NCBI GenBank assembly: GCA_963530515.1
Contig: CAUSEC010000024.1
Location: 26,517-90,516, forward strand
Origin: CBFFRJ01 sp963530515
GTDB taxonomy: Bacteria > Pseudomonadota > Gammaproteobacteria > Enterobacterales > Enterobacteriaceae
Direction: 5' to 3'
Length of the DNA stretch: 64,000 nucleotides
This document shows, one piece after another, positions 8,872-16,469 of this stretch (its first letter is position 1; the number at the start of each line of letters is the position of its first letter). The position numbers and the translations under genes are program-made. The notes beneath the pieces are model-generated. The model worked only from the letters and a program-made list of their open reading frames with translations. It was not told the origin of the DNA and ran no database searches.

Positions 8872-10239
8872 ATGGGAACGCAAGAGGCCATCAACAATAT
8901 TATCCGCCTGGTCGGTGGGCAGGATAATATCAACAATGTCTGGCACTGCATGACGCGCTTACGCTTTGATCTGATTGACGATAACAAAGTAGATCAAGGG
9001 GCGATTAAAGCGCTGCCGGGGGTACTGGGCGCGCAGTTGCAGAGTGACCAGTTCCAGATTGTTATCGGCCCGAAAGTGAACAGCTGGTATGAGCAAATGC
9101 TGGCGGTGCTGGGCAATAAACCGGACGCCGCAAGCCAGGCGAAAGGGCGCAAGAGCCTGGTGTCGATGTTTATGGATACCGTTTCCGGCGTGTTTGGCCC
9201 GATTGTTCCGGCGATTGCGGGTGCCGGGATGATCAAAGGTTTGCTGGCCGGATTGATTGCCCTGAAGCTGGTCTCTGCAAAAAGCGATACGGTTGTCGTG
9301 ATTGATCTCATCGCGAGCGGTGTCTTTTACTTCCTGCCGTTTTTCCTTGCCGTATCGGCGGCAAAAATCTTCAAAACCAATGAATATCTGGCGGCAGCGG
9401 TGGCGGCCTGCCTGATGTATCCGTCGTTAATCGATGCGGCGAAAGCGCTGGCGGCACACCAGGAGGGGGCAGTCAGTGCCTTCTGGTTGCTCAACGCACT
9501 GCCGGTGTCGGTGTTTAACTATGCTTCCAGCGTTATCCCGGTCATCTTCTCTATTCTGGCGCTGAGCTACATTCACCGCTGGGTCGACAGGTTCATGCCG
9601 GACGTGCTGAAAACGGTATTCACCCCAACGCTGACGCTGTTCCTCGGTGCGCTGGCGGCGCTGGTGATTATCGGGCCAATTGGTATTTATCTGGGCAAGG
9701 CGCTCGCCTGGTTTATCGAAGGGTTATTTGGCGTGTCGGCCAGTTTTGCCGGGCTGGTGGTGGGAGCGATTCGCCCGGTGGCGATCCTCACCGGCATGCA
9801 CCACGCCATGACGCCCATCGCCCTGCAAAATTTCAGCGACCGCGGTTATGACATGCTGATGCCGATGATGTTTATGGCGAACATGGCGATTGCCGGATCA
9901 ACCTTTGCTATCTGGCGTCTGAGCAAAAACCGCCAGGACAAAACGGTCACGCTGTCTGCCGCCATCTCTGCGCTGCTGGGCATTACCGAACCGGCGCTGT
10001 TTGGGGTGCTAACGCGCTACAAAAAGGCCTTTATTGCCGCGACGGTGGCAAGCTCCCTGGCCTCAGCGTTTATTGCGTTCTTCGGCGTCCGGCTCTATGG
10101 CTACATTCTGTCGAGTATCTTCAGTCTGCCAGCCTATATTGGTCCGTACTTTATCTACGCCCTTTCTGGCGTGGTAATGGCACTGGTGCTCTCTTTTGTG
10201 TTAACCACTATGCTGGTGGGAAAAGAGAGCGCAGAGTAA
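8872..10239 (+). CDS. PTS system EIIBC component, sucrose/trehalose/beta-glucoside family
   Basis: A 455-residue sugar permease that couples import to phosphorylation. The N-terminal IIB domain (about 1-85) has the phosphorylated cysteine in NVWHCMTRLRF (Cys26). The IIC membrane domain (about 105-455) carries the GMHHAM motif near residue 308 and the GITEPALFG motif. There is no IIA domain, so EIIA-Glc (Crr) probably supplies phosphate, as for sucrose and trehalose permeases. The ATG follows CAGGAGC. The sugar is unknown. A sugar-phosphate hydrolase or other usual partner is missing; instead a ManD-type dehydratase is divergent from it, an uncommon pairing. Confidence 0.88.
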   Translation: MGTQEAINNIIRLVGGQDNINNVWHCMTRLRFDLIDDNKVDQGAIKALPGVLGAQLQSDQFQIVIGPKVNSWYEQMLAVLGNKPDAASQAKGRKSLVSMFMDTVSGVFGPIVPAIAGAGMIKGLLAGLIALKLVSAKSDTVVVIDLIASGVFYFLPFFLAVSAAKIFKTNEYLAAAVAACLMYPSLIDAAKALAAHQEGAVSAFWLLNALPVSVFNYASSVIPVIFSILALSYIHRWVDRFMPDVLKTVFTPTLTLFLGALAALVIIGPIGIYLGKALAWFIEGLFGVSASFAGLVVGAIRPVAILTGMHHAMTPIALQNFSDRGYDMLMPMMFMANMAIAGSTFAIWRLSKNRQDKTVTLSAAISALLGITEPALFGVLTRYKKAFIAATVASSLASAFIAFFGVRLYGYILSSIFSLPAYIGPYFIYALSGVVMALVLSFVLTTMLVGKESAE

Positions 10240-10240
10240 C

Positions 10241-10900
10241 TTACCGTCGGTGCGCCAGGCGGCGCACCAGATGGTCACCCGCCATTTGTACGCCCTGAAC
10301 CATCACCAGTAAAATCACCACGGTGCCGAGCATCACCTGATCGTTAAAGCGTTGATAGCCGTAACGAATCGCCAGATCCCCCAGTCCGCCGCCGCCGATG
10401 ACCCCCGCCATGGATGAGAAACCAATCAGCATCACTACCGTCAGCGTGATGCCCGCCAGCAGGGTAGGGAGGGCTTCCGGCAACAGTGCTTTGGCGATCA
10501 CATGCCACGGGCTGCCGCCCATCGACAAGATGGCCTCAATGCGTCCGTAGTCGACCTCATCCAGTGCGCTTTCCGTCAGGCGCGCGAAGAAGGGAAAGGC
10601 GCCGATGGTGATGGGTACAATCGCCGCCGTGCTGCCAAGCGTCGTGCCAATCAGCAACCGGGTGAACGGGATAAGTGCAATCAGCAGCACAATAAACGGC
10701 AGCGAGCGCCCAAAGTTAATTACCGCGCCCAGCAGGGCATTGATTCGCGGCATCGGTACCAGACCGTTGCGGCGGGAAATAAAGAGGATCACGCCGAGCG
10801 GCAGGCCAATCAATACGGTAAACAGGGACGCCAGCGCCACCATATAGAGGGTGTCCAGCGTGCCATCGACCAGCAGCGGCCACAGATCCTCCCAACTCAT
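10241..10900 (-). CDS. MetI-like ABC transporter permease
   Basis: A 219-residue inner-membrane permease of the methionine (MetI) type with about five membrane segments and the EAA-like coupling loop (EAILSMGGSPWHVIAKALLPEALP). The GVIGGGGLGDLAIRYGYQRF signature is typical of MetI. The ATG at 10900 overlaps the stop of the ATPase gene in an ATGA junction and follows GGGG, so it is preferred over an ATG at 10912. It is the last gene of a four-gene minus-strand operon (oxygenase, binding protein, ATPase, permease). Substrate is unknown: methionine, a methionine analogue or another sulfur compound. Confidence 0.88.
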   Translation of the reverse strand: MSWEDLWPLLVDGTLDTLYMVALASLFTVLIGLPLGVILFISRRNGLVPMPRINALLGAVINFGRSLPFIVLLIALIPFTRLLIGTTLGSTAAIVPITIGAFPFFARLTESALDEVDYGRIEAILSMGGSPWHVIAKALLPEALPTLLAGITLTVVMLIGFSSMAGVIGGGGLGDLAIRYGYQRFNDQVMLGTVVILLVMVQGVQMAGDHLVRRLAHRR

Positions 10901-11688
10901 GCTACCCCGCATAATGGCCTCCCGTTAAAACCGTGGCGGGCGAGGAAATCGCGTTCCGCCTGTGGATCGTGCAGCAACGCCTGACGCAGTTTCGACCAGG
11001 GGGCAACCAGCAGGTCGGCGATTTTTCCGCTCTCAATCACTTCGCCGTTTTCCAGCAGGGCTGCGTGATCGCACAACGTTTTCACCACCTCCAGCTCGTG
11101 GGTGATAAGCACAATGGTCAGTTTTAGTTTCTGGTTGATGTCGGCCAGAAGCTCCAGTACTGACGCGGTGGTTTCCGGGTCGAGTGCGCTGGTGGCCTCG
11201 TCGCACAGCAGCACATCGGGGCGTGCCGCCAGGGCCCTGGCGATACCGACACGCTGCTTTTGTCCCCCGGAAAGCTGGGAGGGGAAGGCCTGAGCTTTGT
11301 CGCTCAGGCCCACCAGCCAGAGCAGCTCTTCCACTCGCTCGCGACGCAGCGCTTTCGGTGTACCGGCAATCTCCAGCGGCACGGCGACGTTATCCGCCAC
11401 CGTACGCGCGTGCAGGAGGTTAAAGTGCTGAAAAATCATGCCGGTGCGCAGTCGGTGCTCGCGCAGTCCGGCTTTATCGAGCTGCGTGATATCGCTGTCG
11501 TTGATGAGGATACGGCCCGTGGTGGGCCGCTCCAGCAGGTTCAGACAGCGGATCAGGGTACTTTTCCCTGCGCCGCTGCGCCCGAGGATGCCGTAGATGG
11601 CCCCTTTCGGTACGCTCAGCGACACGTTGTTCAGTGCCGGTCGGCCCGTTCCGGCATAGGTTTTACTCAGCCCTTCAATCTCAATCAT
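10897..11688 (-). CDS. MetN-like ABC transporter ATPase lacking the C-terminal regulatory domain
   Basis: A 263-residue ATPase with Walker A (GRSGAGKST), Q-loop (IFQHFNLL), signature LSGGQKQRVGIARAL and Walker B (VLLCDEATSALD). E. coli MetN is about 343 residues and ends in a NIL/ACT-like domain that binds methionine and inhibits transport. Here the protein stops soon after the H-loop region, so that domain is missing. The gene overlaps its neighbours on both sides by four bases (ATGA junctions), indicating translational coupling. Confidence 0.9.
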   Translation of the reverse strand: MIEIEGLSKTYAGTGRPALNNVSLSVPKGAIYGILGRSGAGKSTLIRCLNLLERPTTGRILINDSDITQLDKAGLREHRLRTGMIFQHFNLLHARTVADNVAVPLEIAGTPKALRRERVEELLWLVGLSDKAQAFPSQLSGGQKQRVGIARALAARPDVLLCDEATSALDPETTASVLELLADINQKLKLTIVLITHELEVVKTLCDHAALLENGEVIESGKIADLLVAPWSKLRQALLHDPQAERDFLARHGFNGRPLCGVA

Positions 11689-12491
11689 GACTGCGGGGCA
11701 ACCGGGATCACTGAACCGTTGTAGGTTTTACGGATGAATTCGGCCACCTGCGGCGAGGTCAGATCTTTTGCCAGCTCTTTGATACGCGGATCGTTGGCCA
11801 GATTCGGGTTGGTGACCAGAATATTGGCGTACGGGTTATGGTCAGCGCTCTCCAGACCCAACGCATCTTTGGCTGGTGACAGACCCGCTTCCAGCGCGTA
11901 GTTACCGTTAATGACCGCCAGGGCGACGTCATCCAGCGAACGTGGGATTTGTGGCGATTCCACTTCCAGGATTTTCAGGTGCTTGGGGTTTTCCACGATG
12001 TCTTTCGGTGTCGCCAGCGTGCTTGCCGGATCGGTGAATTTCGCATCCAGTTTAATTAAGCCCTGGCTTTGCAGCAGGAACAGCGCACGGCTCAGGTTGG
12101 TTACGTTGTTTGGCACCGCGACGGTGGAGCCATCCGGCACGGATTTAAAATCTTTGTATTTGTGCGAGTAAATGCCCAGCGGTTCGATATGGACCGTGGC
12201 GGCGACGGCAAAGGTTTTACCGAGCGCTTTTTCCTGGCTTTTCAGGTAAGGCACGTGCTGGAAGTAGTTGGCGTCCACGTCGCCGCTCGCCAGCAGTTCG
12301 TTGGCGTTTGCGCCGCTGGTCAGCTCAACGATTTTGATATCCAGCTTCGGATCCAGCTTTTTAACATAGTTAAGGATTTCGGCGTGCGGCACCGGGTCCG
12401 CTGCGATACGCAGTGTTTCAGCCTGAGCGCTACCCCATGCCAGAGAAAGAGACAACGCCACCCCTGCCAGTTTAAATGCGGCATGTTTCAT
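11685..12491 (-). CDS. MetQ/NlpA-family periplasmic substrate-binding protein
   Basis: A 268-residue protein of the MetQ (NlpA) family. It begins with a signal peptide ending AQA (about residue 24), with no lipobox cysteine, so it is predicted to be a soluble periplasmic protein, unlike lipoprotein MetQ. Family motifs include DANYFQHVPYL, NNVTNLSRAL and NGNYALEAGL. The ATG follows AAGGAA. It is the second gene of the oxygenase/ABC operon. Ligand specificity cannot be read from sequence; the oxygenase partner suggests a compound oxidised after uptake. Confidence 0.9.
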   Translation of the reverse strand: MKHAAFKLAGVALSLSLAWGSAQAETLRIAADPVPHAEILNYVKKLDPKLDIKIVELTSGANANELLASGDVDANYFQHVPYLKSQEKALGKTFAVAATVHIEPLGIYSHKYKDFKSVPDGSTVAVPNNVTNLSRALFLLQSQGLIKLDAKFTDPASTLATPKDIVENPKHLKILEVESPQIPRSLDDVALAVINGNYALEAGLSPAKDALGLESADHNPYANILVTNPNLANDPRIKELAKDLTSPQVAEFIRKTYNGSVIPVAPQS

Positions 12492-12516
12492 GATTTTTTC
12501 CTTATTTTGTTTTGGT

Positions 12517-13545
12517 TTATACGATCAATTGTTCACTGCGTTCGCGTAGCACATCGCGGTAATACCGCTCGGCGACATCCGGGTGAGAACGTAAACGGCC
12601 CTTCAGATAGTTCCAGCCTACGTCCCGTAAAAGCGGGTTCTGCGGGTCACTTTCCGGCCCCAGGGCGTCGCGTGCCAGTGAATCAGGCAAGGCGTAGACC
12701 GGGACAACGGCGTCCAGCTGCGCGCCAAGGAAGAAGGCAATCGACAGGCGGTCCTGTCCGGCCGGAGGGGAGACCACGCGGTGGACGGTGGCGCGCAGGT
12801 AGCCGTTGGTTGCCAGCTCCAGCAATTCACCGATATTGACCACGAAGCTGCCAGGCAGCGGGGTGGCGTCAATCCAGTTGTCCGGCGAAATTTCGACCTG
12901 CAAGCCTTTCTGCTGGTCCTGGAGCAGGAAGCTCAGAAAGCCGGAATCTTTGTGCGCGCCCACGCCCTGATTGCTTTGGCTGCTCTCCTGGCCGGGGTAG
13001 CGAATCAGCTTGATGTGCTCGTTGGGTTTGTCGCCATAGAGTGCGTCAAAGGCGTCTGCGGGCAGATTCAGCGCTTCGGCGAAAGCACGCAGCAGCACGA
13101 TGGCCATTTCAGTCATCGACTTTTGCCAGTCGAGCAGGGTGGTTTTTAACGCCGGTTGTTCTTCCGGCCACAGGTTTGGCCCCTGCAGGCGACGCCAGCG
13201 CGGATCGCTGTCACTGACCAGTAATGCCTGGCGTTCAGCACCGATATCAAACTGTTCACGCCAGTCCGGCTTGCCACGGGTCAGCTCTGAAGCAGCGCGG
13301 TTGTAGCCACGAAAATGGGGGGAGTGAATCATCGCCACTTTTTGTTTTTGCTCATCATCTAAGGCAAAAAAGCGGCGGGCTTCCTGTTGGACGGCGCGCT
13401 GAAGGTCGTCGTTCACACCGTGGTTTGTGAGGTAGAAGAAACCGATATCGCGCGCGGCGGTGCGCAACTGTTCGAGAAAGGCATCCCGTTCAGCGGGATT
13501 GAAGTACCGCGCGAGGTTGAGGACCGGTAAGGTGGTGGCGTTCAT
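12517..13545 (-). CDS. 2-oxoglutarate/Fe(II)-dependent oxygenase, isopenicillin N synthase-like
   Basis: A 342-residue cytoplasmic non-haem iron oxygenase. The N-terminal DIOX_N region (GFFYLTNHGV) is followed by a double-stranded beta-helix whose facial triad is His198, Asp200 (GAHKDSGFL) and His255 (ATVHRVVSP); Arg266 (DRLSIAFF) should bind 2-oxoglutarate. Family members act on many small molecules. The ATG follows CGGAG. It is the first gene of the operon with the MetQ/N/I-like importer, 25 bp from the binding protein, which suggests it oxidises the imported compound. It is divergent from rpmE2. Confidence 0.88.
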   Translation of the reverse strand: MNATTLPVLNLARYFNPAERDAFLEQLRTAARDIGFFYLTNHGVNDDLQRAVQQEARRFFALDDEQKQKVAMIHSPHFRGYNRAASELTRGKPDWREQFDIGAERQALLVSDSDPRWRRLQGPNLWPEEQPALKTTLLDWQKSMTEMAIVLLRAFAEALNLPADAFDALYGDKPNEHIKLIRYPGQESSQSNQGVGAHKDSGFLSFLLQDQQKGLQVEISPDNWIDATPLPGSFVVNIGELLELATNGYLRATVHRVVSPPAGQDRLSIAFFLGAQLDAVVPVYALPDSLARDALGPESDPQNPLLRDVGWNYLKGRLRSHPDVAERYYRDVLRERSEQLIV

Positions 13546-13750
13546 TGTGTTCTCCGAATAAAGGTTCGCAGGTGTCAGTTCTTGTTAGAGTCCGGGGTTC
13601 GGCACAACAGCAGCGCATCATGATGCTTTCCTCACATGGGGTTTAAATCCAGCTTGCCCTAAGCCAAAAAATTCAACCAATAACGTTCTTTTCTAATTTA
13701 TGTTCGCGTGGGGTTCGTTGCTTTTGCGAAAAACAGATAAAGCCAGGTGG

Positions 13751-13779
13751 TTGCAGTGGGAGAATAAATTCGATAGACT
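13751..13779 (+). promoter_or_regulatory. Candidate rpmE2 promoter
   Basis: TTGCAG (13751-13756) and TAGACT (13774-13779) are separated by 17 bp. The predicted start, near 13786, lies inside the palindromic box below, a placement that suits repression. The hexamers are only moderate. Confidence 0.4.
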
Positions 13780-13780
13780 T

Positions 13781-13800
13781 TTGTTATGTTATAACAATAC
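13781..13800 (+). promoter_or_regulatory. Probable Zur operator
   Basis: The core TGTTATAACA (13787-13796) is a perfect palindrome within an AT-rich stretch, resembling the Zur consensus core TGTTATANTATAACA. It lies 14 bp before rpmE2. In enterobacteria the rpmE2-rpmJ2 pair is repressed by Zur when zinc is plentiful, so position supports the call. Confidence 0.65.
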
Positions 13801-13813
13801 ACGCGAGAGCAAG

Positions 13814-14074
13814 ATGAAACCCGATATTCACCCGCACTACCGTACCGTGGTGTTTCATGACACCAGTGCGAACCAGTACTTCAAGATTGGCTCGACGATC
13901 AAAACCGATCGTGAGATTGAACTGGAAGGCGAAACCTACCCCTACGTGACGCTGGATGTCTCTTCTGCGTCGCATCCGTACTACACGGGCAAACAGAAAG
14001 TGGTGGGAACCGAAGGGAGCGCTGCGCGTTTCGAGCAGCGTTATGGCCGTTTTCTTGGAACCAAACGAGACTAA
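13814..14074 (+). CDS. rpmE2: Zinc-independent 50S ribosomal protein L31 type B
   Basis: This 86-residue L31 paralogue (E. coli YkgM type) contains no cysteine, so it lacks the zinc-binding CxxC motif of RpmE. It opens MKPDIHPHYRTVVFHDTSA and includes SHPYYTGKQK. In zinc shortage it replaces zinc-containing L31 in ribosomes and frees zinc. The ATG at 13814 gives the family length; the frame is open upstream but without homology. A probable Zur box lies just upstream, and rpmJ2 follows after 3 bp. Confidence 0.93.
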   Translation: MKPDIHPHYRTVVFHDTSANQYFKIGSTIKTDREIELEGETYPYVTLDVSSASHPYYTGKQKVVGTEGSAARFEQRYGRFLGTKRD

Positions 14075-14077
14075 ATC

Positions 14078-14218
14078 ATGCAGGTGCTTAACTCTTTACG
14101 CAGTGCAAAACAACGCCACCCTGACTGCCAGATTGTCCGGCGCAAGGGGCGTATTTATGTGATTTGCAAATCCAACCCGCGCTTTAAAGCGGTGCAGGGT
14201 AAAAAGAAAAAACGTTAA
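14078..14218 (+). CDS. rpmJ2: Zinc-independent 50S ribosomal protein L36 type B
   Basis: This 46-residue protein (MQVLNSLRSAKQRHPDC...KSNPRFKAVQGKKKKR) matches E. coli YkgO. It has cysteines 17 and 31 but not the full zinc ribbon of RpmJ. It forms an operon with rpmE2 and should be made under zinc limitation. Its stop TAA (14216-14218) overlaps the stop of the convergent GNAT gene, so the four bases TTAA serve both genes. Confidence 0.92.
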   Translation: MQVLNSLRSAKQRHPDCQIVRRKGRIYVICKSNPRFKAVQGKKKKR

Positions 14219-14916
14219 CGACGAATGTCTTCCAGGGATTGCCGTTGCTTGCCGTCGGCGGTGAAATTGTCGGCGGCAAGCCACTGCCGGAACGCCTTGT
14301 CCAGGCGCGGCCATTCACTGTCGATAACCGAAAACCAGTCGGTGTCCCGGTTGTGACCTTTGCTCACCAGCGCCTGACGAAAACGCCCTTCATACTGAAA
14401 TCCTAATCGCTGCGCCGCACGCCGTGACGGCTCGTTCAGGCTGTTGCATTTCCACTCGTAACGGCGATAGCCGAGCGTCTCTATGGCATAGCGCATCAGT
14501 AGCCACTGTGCTTCTGTCGCGGCAACCGTGCGCGTCAGTAGCGATGAAAAATGCACGCTGCCCACTTCTATCACGCCGTTACTGGCATCAATACGCATCA
14601 GCGAGAGCGAGCCGACCGGCGACTGCGTGCGCGTATCGACAACCGCAAAGTGAACCGGATCTTTTAATTCGCTCACGCTGGCGACCCAGGCCGTGAAGGA
14701 TTCGACAGTCTTATCCGGCTCGCGCAGCATCCAGGTCCAGCTGCGGTTATCGCCGGCGAGGCAATGTGAGGCAAAGAGTGCCGCAGCGTGCTCGACACCC
14801 AGTGGCTCGAGGCGGCAGTACTGACCTTCAAGCACGACGCGCTCAGGGAAAGGACGCGGTTGCCAGTCGGGAAGGGCGTCGCCTATCGGTTGTCCGTAAA
14901 GATTGAATTGACTCAT
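14215..14916 (-). CDS. GNAT-family N-acetyltransferase (RimJ/RimL-like)
   Basis: A 233-residue acetyltransferase of the RimJ/RimL-like (Acetyltransf_3) type. The GNAT core is seen in LEGQYCRLEPLGVEHAAALF, VGSLSLMRID and the late helix NEPSRRAAQRLGFQYEGRFRQA, which precedes the acetyl-CoA-binding end of the fold. The acceptor substrate is unknown. The ATG at 14916 follows AGGAG; a further start lies six codons upstream. It is divergent from a MocR regulator with an 11-bp inverted repeat in the shared promoter, so MocR probably controls it. Confidence 0.87.
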   Translation of the reverse strand: MSQFNLYGQPIGDALPDWQPRPFPERVVLEGQYCRLEPLGVEHAAALFASHCLAGDNRSWTWMLREPDKTVESFTAWVASVSELKDPVHFAVVDTRTQSPVGSLSLMRIDASNGVIEVGSVHFSSLLTRTVAATEAQWLLMRYAIETLGYRRYEWKCNSLNEPSRRAAQRLGFQYEGRFRQALVSKGHNRDTDWFSVIDSEWPRLDKAFRQWLAADNFTADGKQRQSLEDIRR

Positions 14917-14957
14917 AGTGGCTCCTTTGTGCATTTCCGTTCATCCTGGCGTTTCAC

Positions 14958-15001
14958 TGGTTCCATAAGAAGTGCCATCAGACTATATTTTTATGGAACC
15001 A
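14958..15001. promoter_or_regulatory. Inverted repeat in GNAT/MocR intergenic region
   Basis: An 11-bp perfect inverted repeat, TGGTTCCATAA (14958-14968) and TTATGGAACCA (14991-15001), spaced by 22 bp, sits in the 98-bp gap between the divergent genes. The centre-to-centre spacing of 33 bp is about three helical turns, suitable for a MocR dimer. It is the likely operator. Confidence 0.65.
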
Positions 15002-15014
15002 CTACTGGAGCGTA

Positions 15015-16469
15015 ATGATGAATATTCCCGATGAGGCGCTAAAGGCGCTTCTGCGCCCGGCGCTGGATGAGCGGGGCGGATTAACCCGCCAGCGCGTGCT
15101 CTACCTGACCCTGCGTGACGCGATTTTAAGCGGGCGGCTTAAAGCCGACAGTCTGCTTCCCGGCTCGCGGGTTCTGGCAAAGGATCTGGCGGTTTCTCGC
15201 AATACGGTGAATGCCGCGCTGGAGCAGCTCGCCATCGAAGGATTTGTTGAGCGTAAGCCGCAGGGCACGCGTGTACTGCGGCTTGCCAGTGCCCCCGTCA
15301 TGCCGGATGCGCCTGCTGTCGCGCTCGCTCATCGGGTAAAAACGTTGCCACAGGGCGTGACGCGAAACTCGCCAGTCATGACCTTCACCCCTGGATTGCC
15401 TGCGGTGAATTACTTTCCTATGGCGACCTGGCGCAGACTCACTGAGCGCGTCTGGCGTGAAGAGGGAAGCCGGTTGCTGGGTTATGGTGACTCAGCCGGG
15501 GAGGTTCGACTGCGCACGGCCATTGCCCGGCATCTGGCGCTGGCGCGAGGCATTCATTGTGATGCGCAGCAGATAGTGATTACCGAAGGCGCGCAGGATG
15601 CCCTGATGCTTTGCATCCATCTGCTTTGCGATCCGGGTGACAGTGCGTGGGTGGAAGAGCCTGGGTATAACGGGGCCAAAAGCGCCTTTCTGGCAGCGGG
15701 ACTAAATGTGACCGGAATACCGCTCGACGGCGAAGGCATGACGTTGCCGCCCGATGCCTCTTTGCCCCGCATCATGTATACCTCGCCTTCCCACCAGTAT
15801 CCGCTGGGCTATGTGATGAGTGCCGCAAGGCGATTGCAGATGCTGGAGGCGGCGAGAAGGGCGGGAAGCTGGATTATCGAGGATGATTATGACAGTGAGT
15901 TCCGCTACCTCGGGGACCCGGTTCCGGCGATGCTTGGCATGCTTCCTCATCCGCCCGTGGTTTACCTTGGAACCTTCAGCAAGACGTTGTTCCCGTCGTT
16001 GCGCATTGGATTTATGGTGATGCCACCGGCCCTTGCTCAGGCGGCGGCGCCGGTGATTAGCAGCCTGCTGCGTGGGGGGCATCGCGGTGAGCAACTGGCG
16101 TTAGCGCAGTTTATTGAAGAGGGGCATTATGCACGTCATCTGGCCGCGATGCGTCGCTTATATCGCAGGCGACAGGAGCAGTTGCGTGAAAGTATCCGGC
16201 ATGAAATCACGCTTCCACATCAGGTTTTGGGCGGTGAAGGGGGCTTGCACTTAACGCTCGCGATCCCGGGGATTGACGATCTGGCACTGGTGGGCGAGGC
16301 GCGTAAATATAGCCTTGCCCCACACGCGCTCAGCCGTTTTTATCTTTCGCCATCGCGAGATTCAGGAGGATTGGTGTTGGGGTACGGTAACACGTCCGCC
16401 AGCCAGTTTCCGTCGGCGGTGCGGACGCTGAGTCGGCTTATTGAGCAGTACCGGGACGGGAAAGGCTGA
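15015..16469 (+). CDS. MocR/PdxR-type transcriptional regulator with aminotransferase domain
   Basis: A 484-residue MocR-subfamily GntR regulator. The N-terminal winged helix spans about residues 20-90 (LTLRDAILSGRL, GSRVLAKDLAVSRNTVNAALEQLAIEGFV), followed by a linker and a fold-type I aminotransferase-like domain. The pyridoxal phosphate lysine is Lys323 in GTFSKTLFPSLRIGF, and EDDYDSEFRY supplies the usual cofactor contacts. Such proteins bind PLP and an amino compound to control vitamin B6, GABA or D-amino acid genes. The ATG at 15015 follows TGGAG. It is divergent from the GNAT gene, its probable target, and its 3' end overlaps convergent ylaC by 32 bp. Confidence 0.9.
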   Translation: MMNIPDEALKALLRPALDERGGLTRQRVLYLTLRDAILSGRLKADSLLPGSRVLAKDLAVSRNTVNAALEQLAIEGFVERKPQGTRVLRLASAPVMPDAPAVALAHRVKTLPQGVTRNSPVMTFTPGLPAVNYFPMATWRRLTERVWREEGSRLLGYGDSAGEVRLRTAIARHLALARGIHCDAQQIVITEGAQDALMLCIHLLCDPGDSAWVEEPGYNGAKSAFLAAGLNVTGIPLDGEGMTLPPDASLPRIMYTSPSHQYPLGYVMSAARRLQMLEAARRAGSWIIEDDYDSEFRYLGDPVPAMLGMLPHPPVVYLGTFSKTLFPSLRIGFMVMPPALAQAAAPVISSLLRGGHRGEQLALAQFIEEGHYARHLAAMRRLYRRRQEQLRESIRHEITLPHQVLGGEGGLHLTLAIPGIDDLALVGEARKYSLAPHALSRFYLSPSRDSGGLVLGYGNTSASQFPSAVRTLSRLIEQYRDGKG

